Notes: generated from the sequence alone by a model not told the origin. 64,000 bases of DNA from Ensifer canadensis (GCF_017488845.2 NZ_CP083370.1:3349501-3413500); one strand, 5' to 3'; numbered from the stretch's first letter, positions 1 through 8,085 are shown. Translations and numbers: made by a program.

Positions 1-63
1 GCCGAGACGATCGGCACATTCGGCGGCGGACAAAAGGGGATCATGGTTTCGCTTGTCGCTCAT
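1..63 (-). CDS. MerR-family transcriptional regulator, N-terminal fragment (runs off window)
   Basis: Only the first 21 codons are inside the window. They begin with ATG preceded by a strong GGAGG ribosome site and read MSDKRNHDPLLSAAECADRL, ending in a phrase typical of the first helix of a MerR-type winged helix. The promoter just upstream (83-113) has the long 19-bp spacer and central palindrome typical of MerR-controlled, autoregulated promoters, which supports the call. The effector cannot be inferred because the C-terminal domain lies outside. An excisionase-like or other small HTH protein is the alternative. Confidence 0.5.
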   Translation of the reverse strand, partial: MSDKRNHDPLLSAAECADRLG

Positions 64-82
64 GGGAGCCTCCTGGAACTAT

Positions 83-113
83 CTTCTAAGGTATGACCTT
101 AGGTTCGGCTCAA
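83..113 (-). promoter_or_regulatory. MerR-type promoter with 19-bp spacer and dyad operator
   Basis: On the minus strand a TTGAGC -35 box (113-108) and a TAGAAG -10 box (88-83) are separated by 19 bp instead of 17. The spacer overlaps a perfect dyad, CTAAGGT-ATG-ACCTTAG (86-102). Over-long spacers with a central dyad are the hallmark of promoters untwisted by MerR-family activators. The promoter faces the truncated regulator, so autoregulation is inferred. Confidence 0.5.
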
Positions 114-223
114 GCGATATTTGGTGTGGGTAGAATCAAGATTTCGCGGAGGATGCTCGCGCTTGGGTCGGGTCGCCATGGATTTTGCACAATTCCGTCC
201 CTACCTGCCCTCTCGCGCAAATT

Positions 224-326
224 GCATGTTTCCCTAAATCGTATCCGATTTAAGGCTAAAAACATGCAACGGTTCATAGTGCCACAGCGACCTTTGTACG
301 TCGAAAAAGACGCGCGGCGCTGTAGG
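224..326 (+). repeat. RIME-like intergenic repeat, copy 1
   Basis: Two adjacent palindromes. The first has arms GCATGTTT and AAACATGC around TAAATCG/CGATTTA; the second has outer arms ACAGCG/CGCTGT enclosing an imperfect GACGCGCG stem. Order, spacing and most bases match a second copy at 55255-55350, so this is a dispersed element. A roughly 100-bp size with two palindromes agrees with the Rhizobium intergenic mosaic elements (RIME). This copy is more degenerate than the other. Confidence 0.7.
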
Positions 327-364
327 CCGCAATTTCGGAACAACCCGTATTTTCAGGTGGTTTT

Positions 365-1156
365 TTGTCTCTCCAGCTTCTCGATATCGATCTTCCGCCC
401 ACCCTGGCACCGCTGCTCGCAGGTTATGACTGCCGAAAGGATAGCCTCGGCCAGTCAGACTCCAGCGTCTTCCTGTTCGACGCAAAAGACCGCCCGCCCC
501 TCGTTCTCAAGGTCGAAGAGGCCGGTCCCTTTGACGAGCTTGTCGATGAGGCCGAGCGGCTCGAATGGCTGGGCAAGCAGGGAATGCCCTGTCCGCGCGT
601 CGTCGCCCGCGACGTGTACGCGCAAAAGAACTGGCTGCTGATGGAGGCGGTCGAAGGCATCGACCTCGCCTCAAGCACCCTTGCCGCCTCGGAGCAGGTT
701 GTTCTGCTCGCCGAAGCGCTACGCCGCATGCATGCGCTCGATGTCGATGCCTGCCCGTTCGATCACCGGATTGGTGCGCGTGTCGCGATCGCCAGGCTGC
801 GTGCAGAAGCGGACCTGGTCGATGAGACCGACTTCGACGACGAGCGCCTCGGCAAGACCGCCGACGAACTCTTCGTCGAGCTTCAGGCGCGCATCCCTCA
901 GGAGGGAGAGCCGGTCGTCACCCATGGCGACGCCTGCCTTCCAAACATCATCGTCAGGGATGGCCGCTTCGCCGGTTTCATCGATTGCAGCCGTCTGGGC
1001 GTCGCCGACCCCTATCAGGATCTGGCGCTGACCTGCCGCAGCATTGCCTACAATCTCGGGGAGGAATGGGTTCAGCCGTTTCTCGATCTCTACGGCATCC
1101 GTCGTGCCGATCCCGAAAAACTCGGCTTCTATTGCCTTCTCGACGAGTTCTTCTGA
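365..1156 (+). CDS. aph: Aminoglycoside 3'-phosphotransferase, APH(3')-II-like
   Basis: 263 aa, the normal APH(3') length. The catalytic loop THGDACLPN, the DFG-like segment with GFIDCSRLGVADPYQDLAL and the extreme C-terminus LLDEFF closely follow APH(3')-II, the Tn5 neomycin phosphotransferase; CPFDH in mid-protein is also shared. It would transfer phosphate from ATP to the 3'-hydroxyl of kanamycin/neomycin-type drugs in the cytoplasm. The start is a TTG (no ATG/GTG fits) with a weak ribosome site, so expression may be low. No transposase or inverted repeats flank it; it appears to be a resident chromosomal gene with unknown native substrate. Confidence 0.85.
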   Translation: MSLQLLDIDLPPTLAPLLAGYDCRKDSLGQSDSSVFLFDAKDRPPLVLKVEEAGPFDELVDEAERLEWLGKQGMPCPRVVARDVYAQKNWLLMEAVEGIDLASSTLAASEQVVLLAEALRRMHALDVDACPFDHRIGARVAIARLRAEADLVDETDFDDERLGKTADELFVELQARIPQEGEPVVTHGDACLPNIIVRDGRFAGFIDCSRLGVADPYQDLALTCRSIAYNLGEEWVQPFLDLYGIRRADPEKLGFYCLLDEFF

Positions 1157-1193
1157 CCTCGGGGAAAGCAAGCGCAGGATGGCCCGCGCCGCC

Positions 1194-1691
1194 TTATGCG
1201 GCGTCGCGGGCCTCGATATTGAGATCGACGATATCGGCATCGCCGAGGTCGATGTCTTCCAGGGCGTTGAACAACGCCCAGATATGGCCGAACGGGTCGA
1301 TGAAGGCACCGACGCGGTCTCCGGTCGACAGCGTCTCCGCCGGGTTTCTGAGGGCGGCACCCGCCCCGATCGCCCGGCCGATGACCCGGTCGACATCCTT
1401 CACATGCAGTTCGAGAATGACCGCCGTCGTGCCGAGCGCATGCGGCGATCTCGGCCCGCCTAGTTTCGGCTCCGCGTCCCGCCGCGGATTGGCACCGGCG
1501 ATCCGGAAGACGGATTCGCCGATCCTGAGATCGGCGCTGGTTAAAATCCCGCTCGGCCATTCATGCCGTTGCACCAGTTCGGCACCCAGCACATCACGAT
1601 AAAAGGCAATGGCGCGATCCTCGTCGCCATGCCGGACAAATAGCTTCACACAGATCTGCCGATCGGCCAGCCTGCCGCCATTGATGACCAT
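1194..1691 (-). CDS. VOC-family (glyoxalase/bleomycin-resistance fold) protein
   Basis: 165 aa. Two beta-alpha-beta-beta-beta modules can be seen: an N-terminal 'AIAFYRDVLGAEL' segment and a C-terminal 'FIDPFGHIWAL' segment, both characteristic of PhnB-like VOC proteins. I chose the ATG at 1691 over an upstream in-frame TTG because GGAGG lies 5 bases before it. Substrate unknown; members bind metals or small electrophiles and antibiotics. It converges on the aph gene, with stops 37 bp apart. Confidence 0.75.
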   Translation of the reverse strand: MVINGGRLADRQICVKLFVRHGDEDRAIAFYRDVLGAELVQRHEWPSGILTSADLRIGESVFRIAGANPRRDAEPKLGGPRSPHALGTTAVILELHVKDVDRVIGRAIGAGAALRNPAETLSTGDRVGAFIDPFGHIWALFNALEDIDLGDADIVDLNIEARDAA

Positions 1692-1806
1692 GACATCCTC
1701 CAATCTCGGGTGAGGCGCACATCATATACAAAAACGAGAACAAATCAAGAACGACTGGCGCAAAAACGCAACTTTCGACCCTCGCCCTCCACGCGGAAAG
1801 AAGGCA

Positions 1807-2241
1807 CTAAAATGCGCCCGTCAGCTTGCTGGTCTTCAACAGGATGTTCGTCTCCGTCACGGTAATGCCGTCGATCAGCCGGATCCGCCTCAGCGTCTCG
1901 TCGAACGACACCAGGTCCCTGTCCTCAAGCTCGGCGATGAAGTCCCAGCGGCCGTTGGTGCTGTGCAGCGCCCTCACCTGTGGCAGACCGCGCAACTGCC
2001 CGGCGACCCGGTCGGCCATCTTGCCGTGGACCTCGATCATCACCACGGCCCGCACGCCGGAGGCCGGGATTTCCTGTCCCGTGCGAATGGTAAAGGCGGC
2101 GATCGTCCCGTTGGCGACCAGCCGGTCGATGCGTGCTGCAACGGTTGCGCGCGATACGCCGGTCCGCGCCGAAAGGGTCGAAACAGGCAGACGGGCATTT
2201 TGGCGCAGGGCACTGATCAGCGCCTGATCAAGGTCGTCCAT
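1807..2241 (-). CDS. Lrp/AsnC-family regulator, divergent from arginase
   Basis: 144 aa from the ATG at 2241 (an in-frame GTG lies three codons upstream). N-terminal winged HTH (about residues 1-60, 'LDQALISALRQNARLPVSTL') followed by a RAM/AsnC ligand-binding domain ending 'GITVTETNILLKTSKLTGAF'. It is transcribed away from the arginase-ornithine aminotransferase pair and shares a 141-bp intergenic region containing a clean dyad (2274-2301). Lrp-type proteins next to arginine catabolic genes usually respond to arginine or ornithine; that role is inferred from position. Confidence 0.85.
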   Translation of the reverse strand: MDDLDQALISALRQNARLPVSTLSARTGVSRATVAARIDRLVANGTIAAFTIRTGQEIPASGVRAVVMIEVHGKMADRVAGQLRGLPQVRALHSTNGRWDFIAELEDRDLVSFDETLRRIRLIDGITVTETNILLKTSKLTGAF

Positions 2242-2273
2242 ATCTCTCACTTTGCAAAATCGGACTTAGCAAT

Positions 2274-2301
2274 CTGTCGATCTTACCTTTCCAATCGACA
2301 G
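2274..2301. promoter_or_regulatory. Dyad operator in regulator/arginase intergenic region
   Basis: CTGTCGAT-N12-ATCGACAG is an 8+8 perfect inverted repeat with half-site centres about 20 bp (two helical turns) apart, midway between the divergent Lrp-type gene and arginase. Its place suggests the binding site of the adjacent Lrp/AsnC regulator, acting on both promoters. Confidence 0.5.
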
Positions 2302-2382
2302 TTTTCCATCTTTTTGCTGTCACGCGTTTTGAGGATAATCCGCGCCATCCACGGGAATCATGACAGAAGGAACAGGGCGGAT

Positions 2383-3306
2383 ATGACGACCATCACGCTG
2401 ATCGGCGCACCCATCGAGGAAGGTTCTGGACGACGCGGCGCGGCCATGGGCCCCACGGCACTTCGTATCGCCGGTATCGACACCGTTCTGCGCGAACTCG
2501 GCCACACGGTTTACGATGAAGGCGACGTCAAGCCGCTGCCGGCACGCGACCTCGCCAACCACCCCGGCGCCAACAACCTGCAGATCGTCGCCGCCTTCGC
2601 CCGCGCGCTGCACGATTCGGTCCATGACACCGTTCGCAAGGGCCATTTCCCGATCATTCTGGGCGGCGACCACGCGCTTTCGATGGGCAGCGTTTCCGGC
2701 ATGGCGCGTTACGCCGCCGAAGTCGGCCGACCGCTGTTCGTGCTCTGGCTCGACGCCCATGCCGACTTCAACTCCCCGGCAACCTCGCCGTCGGGCAACA
2801 TGCATGGCATGCCGGTCGCCTTCTACTGCGGCAAGGCCGAGTTTGCCCCGATCCTGCCTGCGGACCGGCCTATGGTCGATCCGACCAAGGTCTTCCAGGT
2901 CGGCATCCGCTCGGTCGACGACCGCGAACGCGAAGAGATCGCCGAACATGGCGTGCGTGTCTACGACATGCGTGCGGTCGACGAGCTCGGCATGGCGCAC
3001 ATCATGCGTCATATCCTCGATGAAGTGCGCTCGGCCAACGGCCTCCTGCATGTCAGCCTCGACGTCGACTTCATGGATCCCGAGCTGGCACCGGGCGTCG
3101 GCACCACCGTTCCGGGCGGCGCCACCTTCCGCGAAGCCCACCTGATCATGGAAATGCTCTGGGAGAGCGATCTCGTGTCCTCGCTCGACGTCGTAGAACT
3201 TAATCCGTTCCTCGACGATCGCGGCAAGAGCGCGCGTGTCCTGGTCGAGCTGACCGCGAGCCTTTTCGGCCGCCGTGTCCTTGACCGCCCGACCCGCAGC
3301 GCCTGA
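2383..3306 (+). CDS. arcA: Arginase
   Basis: 307 aa, full length. The binuclear manganese motifs are all present: GGDHALSMG, DAHADFN and SLDVDFMDP. It hydrolyses L-arginine to ornithine and urea in the cytoplasm. The frame is open far upstream, but the ATG at 2383 is the first start giving the normal MTTITLIGAPIEEGSGRRGA N-terminus. Ornithine aminotransferase follows 24 bp downstream, making a two-gene arginine catabolic operon, with a divergent Lrp-type regulator upstream. Confidence 0.95.
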   Translation: MTTITLIGAPIEEGSGRRGAAMGPTALRIAGIDTVLRELGHTVYDEGDVKPLPARDLANHPGANNLQIVAAFARALHDSVHDTVRKGHFPIILGGDHALSMGSVSGMARYAAEVGRPLFVLWLDAHADFNSPATSPSGNMHGMPVAFYCGKAEFAPILPADRPMVDPTKVFQVGIRSVDDREREEIAEHGVRVYDMRAVDELGMAHIMRHILDEVRSANGLLHVSLDVDFMDPELAPGVGTTVPGGATFREAHLIMEMLWESDLVSSLDVVELNPFLDDRGKSARVLVELTASLFGRRVLDRPTRSA

Positions 3307-3330
3307 AATAGAAACAACGGAGGACGACGG

Positions 3331-4536
3331 ATGAACACCACGGCAGACCTGATCGAAACCGAATACCGGCTCGGCGCACACAACTATAAACCGCTCGACG
3401 TTGTGCTTTCACGCGGCGAAGGCGTCTATGTCTGGGACATGGAAGGCAACCGCTACCTCGACTGCCTGTCGGCCTATTCCGCCGTCAACCAGGGCCACTG
3501 CCACCCGAAGATCTTCCAGGCGATGATGGAGCAGGCGCAGAAGCTGACGCTCACCTCCCGCGCCTTCCGCAACGACCAGCTGGCGCATTTCTATGAAGAG
3601 ATCGCAGCACTCACCGGTTCGCACAAGGTGCTGCCGATGAACTCGGGCGCAGAAGCCGTCGAGACCGCCGTCAAGGCGGTGCGCAAGTGGGGCTACGAGG
3701 TCAAGGGTGTCGCGGAAAACAAAGCGGAGATCATCGTCTGCTCCAACAATTTCCATGGCCGCACGATGGGCATCGTCGGCTTCTCGACCGATCCGGACGC
3801 CCGCACCGGCTTCGGCCCGTTTGCGCCGGGCTTCAAGGTCGTCCCCTTCGGCGACATCGACGCCTTCCGCGCCGCGATCAACGAGAACACCGTCGCCTTC
3901 CTGGTCGAACCGATCCAGGGCGAAGCAGGTGTTCTGGTTCCCACCTCCGGCTATTTCCCGGCAGTGCGCGAGCTTTGCACCAAACACGGCATCACGCTGA
4001 TCCTGGACGAGATTCAGACCGGCCTCGGCCGCACCGGCAAGCTGCTGGCTGAAGAACACGAGGGCATCGAAGCCGATGTGACGCTGATCGGCAAGGCGCT
4101 TTCGGGTGGTTTCTACCCGGTCTCGGCCGTGCTTTCGAACTCGGAAGTGCTCGGCGTGCTTAAGCCCGGCCAGCACGGCTCGACCTTCGGCGGCAATCCG
4201 CTTGCCTGTGCCATCGCCCGCGCGGCGCTGAGGGCCCTGACCGAGGAAGGCATGATCGAGAACTCGGCGCGCATGGGCGACCGCTTCCAGAAGGGCCTGA
4301 CCGACATCCGTTCGAACATCATCAAGGAAGTTCGCGGCCGCGGACTGATGCTGGCGGTCGAGCTGGTGCCGGAAGCCGGTGGCGCCCGCAAATATTGCGA
4401 AGCGCTGAAGCAGCTCGGGATCCTTGCCAAGGACACCCATGGCGACACGATCCGCATCGCGCCGCCGCTGGTGATCACCGCCGAACAGGTCGATTGGGCG
4501 GTGGAACAGTTCGCCAAGGTTCTCGCTTCCGCTTGA
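3331..4536 (+). CDS. rocD: Ornithine-oxo-acid aminotransferase
   Basis: 401 aa class-III PLP aminotransferase. Visible motifs: N-terminal 'YDRPLDV'-like segment ([18 protein letters not shown]), '[19 protein letters not shown]', 'FHGRTMG', the PLP aspartate in [12 protein letters not shown] and the Schiff-base lysine in [15 protein letters not shown]. It converts ornithine and 2-oxoglutarate to glutamate-5-semialdehyde and glutamate, receiving ornithine from the arginase encoded just upstream. A strong hairpin follows the stop. Confidence 0.93.
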   Translation: MNTTADLIETEYRLGAHNYKPLDVVLSRGEGVYVWDMEGNRYLDCLSAYSAVNQGHCHPKIFQAMMEQAQKLTLTSRAFRNDQLAHFYEEIAALTGSHKVLPMNSGAEAVETAVKAVRKWGYEVKGVAENKAEIIVCSNNFHGRTMGIVGFSTDPDARTGFGPFAPGFKVVPFGDIDAFRAAINENTVAFLVEPIQGEAGVLVPTSGYFPAVRELCTKHGITLILDEIQTGLGRTGKLLAEEHEGIEADVTLIGKALSGGFYPVSAVLSNSEVLGVLKPGQHGSTFGGNPLACAIARAALRALTEEGMIENSARMGDRFQKGLTDIRSNIIKEVRGRGLMLAVELVPEAGGARKYCEALKQLGILAKDTHGDTIRIAPPLVITAEQVDWAVEQFAKVLASA

Positions 4537-4559
4537 TCCCCTGACATTCTTTGTGTTCC

Positions 4560-4589
4560 ATTGCGCCCCGGCTTCGACCGGGGCGCAAT
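4560..4589 (+). terminator. Terminator after rocD
   Basis: Perfect stem ATTGCGCCCCGG / CCGGGGCGCAAT with a 6-base loop, 24 bp after the rocD stop, followed by a weak T-rich stretch. Confidence 0.7.
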
Positions 4590-4596
4590 GTCTTAC

Positions 4597-4728
4597 TACC
4601 AACCTGCGCCGATACTGGCCTATTGCGCCGGAGCGATTTTGGTTTCCGGCAAGGAGAAAACCGGAACCGGACCCAGCGTCCGGTGAGGATCGACGCAGGC
4701 TGGAGGCCAATATCGGCACAGGTTGGTA
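4597..4728. repeat. Long palindromic intergenic repeat element
   Basis: Terminal arms of 25 bases (4597-4621 and 4704-4728) are complementary at 23 positions, starting TACCAACCTG and ending CAGGTTGGTA. Between them sit smaller stems, including CCGGAC/GTCCGG. The whole folds into one long branched cruciform/RNA hairpin. This is typical of non-coding REP/RIME-class elements of rhizobia; no open frame spans it. Confidence 0.65.
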
Positions 4729-4967
4729 TTAGCACTTGCAAAAGCAAGTCTTAACGAATCCCGGCCTATAGTCCCTTCCCAAAGCGCAAAGCGGTTCCTC
4801 CGCGCATGATGCAGCTGCGCCCCGCCGGATGTCGTCGGCGGACTTTTGAAAACTCTCCCCATCGGCTCAATGGCCGCGCCAGCCGCGACCGCACCGCACG
4901 GAGATGTAACGAGTTTGGCGGTGTCGCGCGCCTTAAGGCGTCGACCGGAAAGCTGGAAGGACCTTCG

Positions 4968-5447
4968 ATGACAAGCACACTCAGGACGGCTGGTTTCGAC
5001 GGCGAGACGCTGGAAATCATCGCGTTCCGCCTCCACGATCAGGAATTCTGCGTCAAGACCACCACGATCCGCGAGATCCGCGGCTGGGCCCCCTCGACCC
5101 CCATTCCGCATTCGCCACCCGAGGTCATCGGCGTGATGAACCTGCGCGGCACCGTGATCCCGATCATCGACCTTGCCCACAAGCTCGGCATGAAATCGAC
5201 CACGGCCAATGAGCGCAGCGCCATCGTCGTCGCCGAAGTGCACAACATGGTGATCGGTCTCGTCGTCGACCGTGTCTCCGACATCCTCACGGTCCAGGGC
5301 AACCAGGTGCAACCGGTTCCCGAAGTCACCGCATCCTTCGACAAGAGCTTTGCCGAAGGCATCATCGCCAACGAGAACGGCATGATCTGCTTCCTCAACC
5401 TCGCTCGCATGTTCAAGGAACGCGAAGTCGAGGAAATGGCCGCCTAA
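4968..5447 (+). CDS. cheW: Chemotaxis coupling protein CheW
   Basis: 159 aa, the normal CheW length. The CheW fold is seen from about residue 14 ('LEIIAFRLHDQEFCVKTTTI') through 'VIGVMNLRGTVIPIIDLAHKLG' to 'GLVVDRVSDILTVQ'. The ATG at 4968 has GGAAGG seven bases upstream; earlier in-frame starts lack support. CheW links chemoreceptor tips to the histidine kinase CheA. A soluble chemoreceptor gene follows, so this CheW probably serves that receptor; no cheA, cheY, cheR or cheB is in the window, so it must feed a remote pathway. A terminator separates it from the receptor gene. Confidence 0.9.
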   Translation: MTSTLRTAGFDGETLEIIAFRLHDQEFCVKTTTIREIRGWAPSTPIPHSPPEVIGVMNLRGTVIPIIDLAHKLGMKSTTANERSAIVVAEVHNMVIGLVVDRVSDILTVQGNQVQPVPEVTASFDKSFAEGIIANENGMICFLNLARMFKEREVEEMAA

Positions 5448-5895
5448 ACAACAGATTCTGCGTCGCATCAAGGCCCGCTTTGCCCTGGGCAAGGCGGCCT
5501 TTTTGCGTTCGGGCGGCGTGGCCCCGTGGCGCCACCCATGATTCGTAAACGATGAGTTGCTAATTCAACCTAGAAACAGCATACGAGTTTTCACAACTAA
5601 AATTTGATGTTTGCTATTTTAACAGCTGCTTAATAAGCCTGCCACTAATCTAGATTGTATAAGCAAGACGTCATGGGCATGAACGCCCACGAGTTCGAAC
5701 TCCCCCCTCGAAGCACGAAAACGCTGACCCCGTTTGGGCCGGCGACGACGGACCAGACAATTTTCGGCAAGCCGGCATTTGTCCTTGTCCCCGGAGTCTG
5801 CGCCGCTCTTGGCCCCGCACGCCCTGTCGACAGCACAAGCAACAATGATCCGGCTTTCCGGTTTGAAACAACAAGAACCAAACCAGAGGGTAATC
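5448..5895. other. cheW-chemoreceptor intergenic region
   Basis: 448 bases. After the cheW terminator there is an unusually AT-rich stretch (about 5530-5670) that most likely carries the chemoreceptor promoter; I could not fix -35/-10 boxes with confidence. Open frames reading through it have no ribosome site or recognisable product. Confidence 0.5.
5471..5506 (+). terminator. Terminator after cheW
   Basis: GC-rich hairpin (AGGCCCGC...GGCGGCCT type arms with TTTGCC/GGCAA inner stem) followed by TTTTT. Confidence 0.75.
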
Positions 5896-7680
5896 ATGTT
5901 CTCTTTCGGGCAGAGTCTGGATTCACGCCAGATCGTCGCCGCGCTTTCAAAGTCGCAGGCCATGATCCAGTTCGATCTCACGGGAAAAATTTTGACGGCC
6001 AACGAAAACTTCTGCCAGGCACTTGGCTACAACCTGCAGGAGATCGTCGGCCAGCACCACCGCATGTTCTGCGCGCCGGATTATGTCCAGACCCAGGAAT
6101 ATCGCGACTTCTGGGCGCGGCTCGGACGCGGCGAGTTTGACGCCAATGCCTACAAGCGCGTTGCCAAGGGCGGCCGCGAAATCTGGATCCAGGCGACCTA
6201 CAATCCGGTGTTTCACAACGGCAAGCCCTACAAGGTCGTAAAATTCGCAAGCGACATCACAGCGGCCAAGATCAAGGCCAACGAGGATGGCGGCAAACTC
6301 GATGCCATATCGAGATCGCAGGCGGTGATCGAATTCACCCCCGGGGGCGAAATCCTCATGGCCAACGAGAACTTCTGCAACGCACTCGGTTACAGCCTTC
6401 AGGAAATTCAGGGCAGGCATCACAGCATGTTCTGCGAACCCAGCTATGTGCGCGGCACTGAGTATGCCGAATTCTGGAAGAAGCTGGCCGCCGGCGAGTT
6501 CATCTCCAACGAGTTTGTCCGTTACGGCAAGGCCGGCAAGGAGATCTGGATCCAGGCGGCCTATAATCCGATCCGCGATCCGAGCGGCAAGGTCTACAAG
6601 GTCGTCAAGTTCGCGACCGACGTCAGCGAGCGCATGGGCGCAATCAAGGCGCTCGGCCTCGGCCTGCAGGCGCTTGCCGAGGGCGACCTCACTCACAGCC
6701 TGCCGACACCCTTCGTTCCCAGCATGGAAACGGTGCGTACCGATTTCAATGGCGCGATCGATCGGCTTTGTCGGGCGATGCAGACTGTTGGCGACAATGC
6801 CAACGCCATCGCTTCCGGCGCCCGCGAGATCCGCTCGGCCGCCGACGATCTTTCCAAACGCACGGAGCAGCAGGCGGCCTCTGTGGAGGAAACCGCAGCC
6901 GCCCTCGACGAGATCACCACGACAGTCGTCGATTCCAGCCGTCGCGCCGAAGAAGCGGGCGGACTGGTCGCCAAGACCAAGGCGGGCGCCGAACGCTCCG
7001 GCAACGTCGTCAAGAACGCGATCGGAGCGATGGATCAGATCGAGCAATCGTCACGCGAGATCTCCAACATCATCGGCGTCATCGACGACATCGCCTTCCA
7101 GACCAACCTCCTGGCGCTCAATGCCGGCGTCGAGGCGGCACGTGCCGGTGAAGCCGGCAAGGGCTTTGCTGTCGTCGCCCAGGAAGTGCGCGAACTCGCC
7201 CAGCGCTCGGCCCAGGCCGCCAAGGAGATCAAGGCGCTGATCACCGCCTCCAGCGACCACGTCAAGAACGGCGTATCGCTTGTCGGACAGACGGGGGCGG
7301 CGCTCGAGGAAATTCTGGTCCAGGTCCAGGAGATCAATCTCAACGTTTCGGCCATTGTCGAGGCCGCACGCGAGCAGTCGACGGGGTTGAAGGAGATCAA
7401 CCAGGCGGTCAATTCGATGGATCAGGCAACCCAGCAGAATGCAGCGATGGTCGAGGAAAGCACGGCCGCAAGCCACAACATGTCGCGGGAAGCCGAAGCC
7501 CTCCACGCCCTGCTACGCCAGTTCCGCATCGGCCAGGACACGGCGCCGTTCGAGATGCAGCGTCACGCCGAGGAACGACAGCAGGCAACACGACTGAACG
7601 CCACCGCCCGCGCCATGCGCGGCGGACAAAGACAAGCGCTCGCCGGCGCACCATTGAACGACGGATGGCAGAATTTCTGA
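5896..7680 (+). CDS. mcpY: Cytosolic methyl-accepting chemotaxis receptor with tandem PAS domains
   Basis: 594 aa with no transmembrane segment or signal peptide. Two consecutive PAS domains (about residues 12-130 and 134-252) are clearly duplicated: both carry a 'TANENFCQALGY / MANENFCNALGY' core and end 'KVYKVVKFATDVS'-like. A short HAMP-like linker leads to the signalling coiled coil, whose tip (about 395-440) contains IAFQTNLLALNAGVEAARAG. The extreme C-terminus GWQNF fits the xWxxF CheR/CheB-tethering pentapeptide. This layout is that of Sinorhizobium McpY. I chose the ATG at 5896 because the PAS domain starts just after it. The ligand is unknown; PAS suggests a cytoplasmic metabolic or redox cue. 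Confidence 0.85.
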   Translation: MFSFGQSLDSRQIVAALSKSQAMIQFDLTGKILTANENFCQALGYNLQEIVGQHHRMFCAPDYVQTQEYRDFWARLGRGEFDANAYKRVAKGGREIWIQATYNPVFHNGKPYKVVKFASDITAAKIKANEDGGKLDAISRSQAVIEFTPGGEILMANENFCNALGYSLQEIQGRHHSMFCEPSYVRGTEYAEFWKKLAAGEFISNEFVRYGKAGKEIWIQAAYNPIRDPSGKVYKVVKFATDVSERMGAIKALGLGLQALAEGDLTHSLPTPFVPSMETVRTDFNGAIDRLCRAMQTVGDNANAIASGAREIRSAADDLSKRTEQQAASVEETAAALDEITTTVVDSSRRAEEAGGLVAKTKAGAERSGNVVKNAIGAMDQIEQSSREISNIIGVIDDIAFQTNLLALNAGVEAARAGEAGKGFAVVAQEVRELAQRSAQAAKEIKALITASSDHVKNGVSLVGQTGAALEEILVQVQEINLNVSAIVEAAREQSTGLKEINQAVNSMDQATQQNAAMVEESTAASHNMSREAEALHALLRQFRIGQDTAPFEMQRHAEERQQATRLNATARAMRGGQRQALAGAPLNDGWQNF

Positions 7681-7711
7681 GCGCAATCCCTGCACCCCGC
7701 GCTCAGGAATG

Positions 7712-7743
7712 AGGGAAGGTGGCGACCGGTCGCCGCCTTCCCT
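7712..7743 (+). terminator. Terminator after the chemoreceptor gene
   Basis: Near-perfect palindrome AGGGAAGGTGGCGACC / GGTCGCCGCCTTCCCT followed by AAAA. It lies between the convergent chemoreceptor and fds genes and may act in both directions. Confidence 0.7.
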
Positions 7744-7854
7744 AAAAACTCTATGGGATCGCGCCATCGCCGCATGGCGAGTACCGATCGACAGCCGCTC
7801 TCCAGTGTTCGACATCGTCAGGCGGTTCCGCAAACAAGCTGACAATCAAGATCC

Positions 7855-8085
7855 TCAGGCCGCTTCCGGGCGCTTGATCTTCGACGCCGCTTCAAGCACC
7901 AACGGGCTCAGACCCTCGCCGCCGCCATCGATATGCCGGAACAGCTGTCGCCGCATGCGCGGCTCCCAGAACTTGTTGATATGCGTCGCAACGCCCTCAG
8001 CGGCTTCGTCCTGCGGCTGGCTCTTGAAGAAGGTGGCGATCTGGTTCGCCATGTAGATCAGCTTGGCATTGGTGTCATGCGACAT
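7855..8085 (-). CDS. fdsD: NAD-dependent formate dehydrogenase, delta subunit
   Basis: 76 aa from the ATG at 8085 (an earlier in-frame ATG at 8118 would add 11 residues; GGAG is well placed for 8085). The sequence 'KLIYMANQIATFF', the 'HINKFWEPRMR' motif and the 'LSPLVLEAA' tail are the FdsD signature. FdsD is a small subunit/chaperone needed for stable insertion of the bis-MGD cofactor in FdsA. It is last in the fds operon and overlaps fdsC by 11 bp. Confidence 0.9.
   Translation of the reverse strand: MSHDTNAKLIYMANQIATFFKSQPQDEAAEGVATHINKFWEPRMRRQLFRHIDGGGEGLSPLVLEAASKIKRPEAA

Larger units (their letters stand above)
64..364. other. Intergenic region with MerR-type promoter and RIME-like repeat
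   Basis: These 301 bases hold the MerR-type promoter (83-113) and a RIME-like two-palindrome repeat (224-326). I see no coding sequence: the open frames across it are short, have no ribosome site and no recognisable product. Confidence 0.6.
4537..4967. other. rocD-cheW intergenic region
   Basis: 431 bases without a gene. It holds the rocD terminator (4560-4589), a long-armed palindromic repeat (4597-4728) and about 240 bp of cheW leader. An open frame runs into cheW from 4806 but lacks homology-like features before the cheW start. Confidence 0.6.

Noticed and set aside
365..1156. The APH(3')-II-like gene as part of a Tn5/IS50 insertion
   Set aside because: No transposase, IS50 ends or target duplication are visible, and base composition and neighbours are ordinary chromosome.
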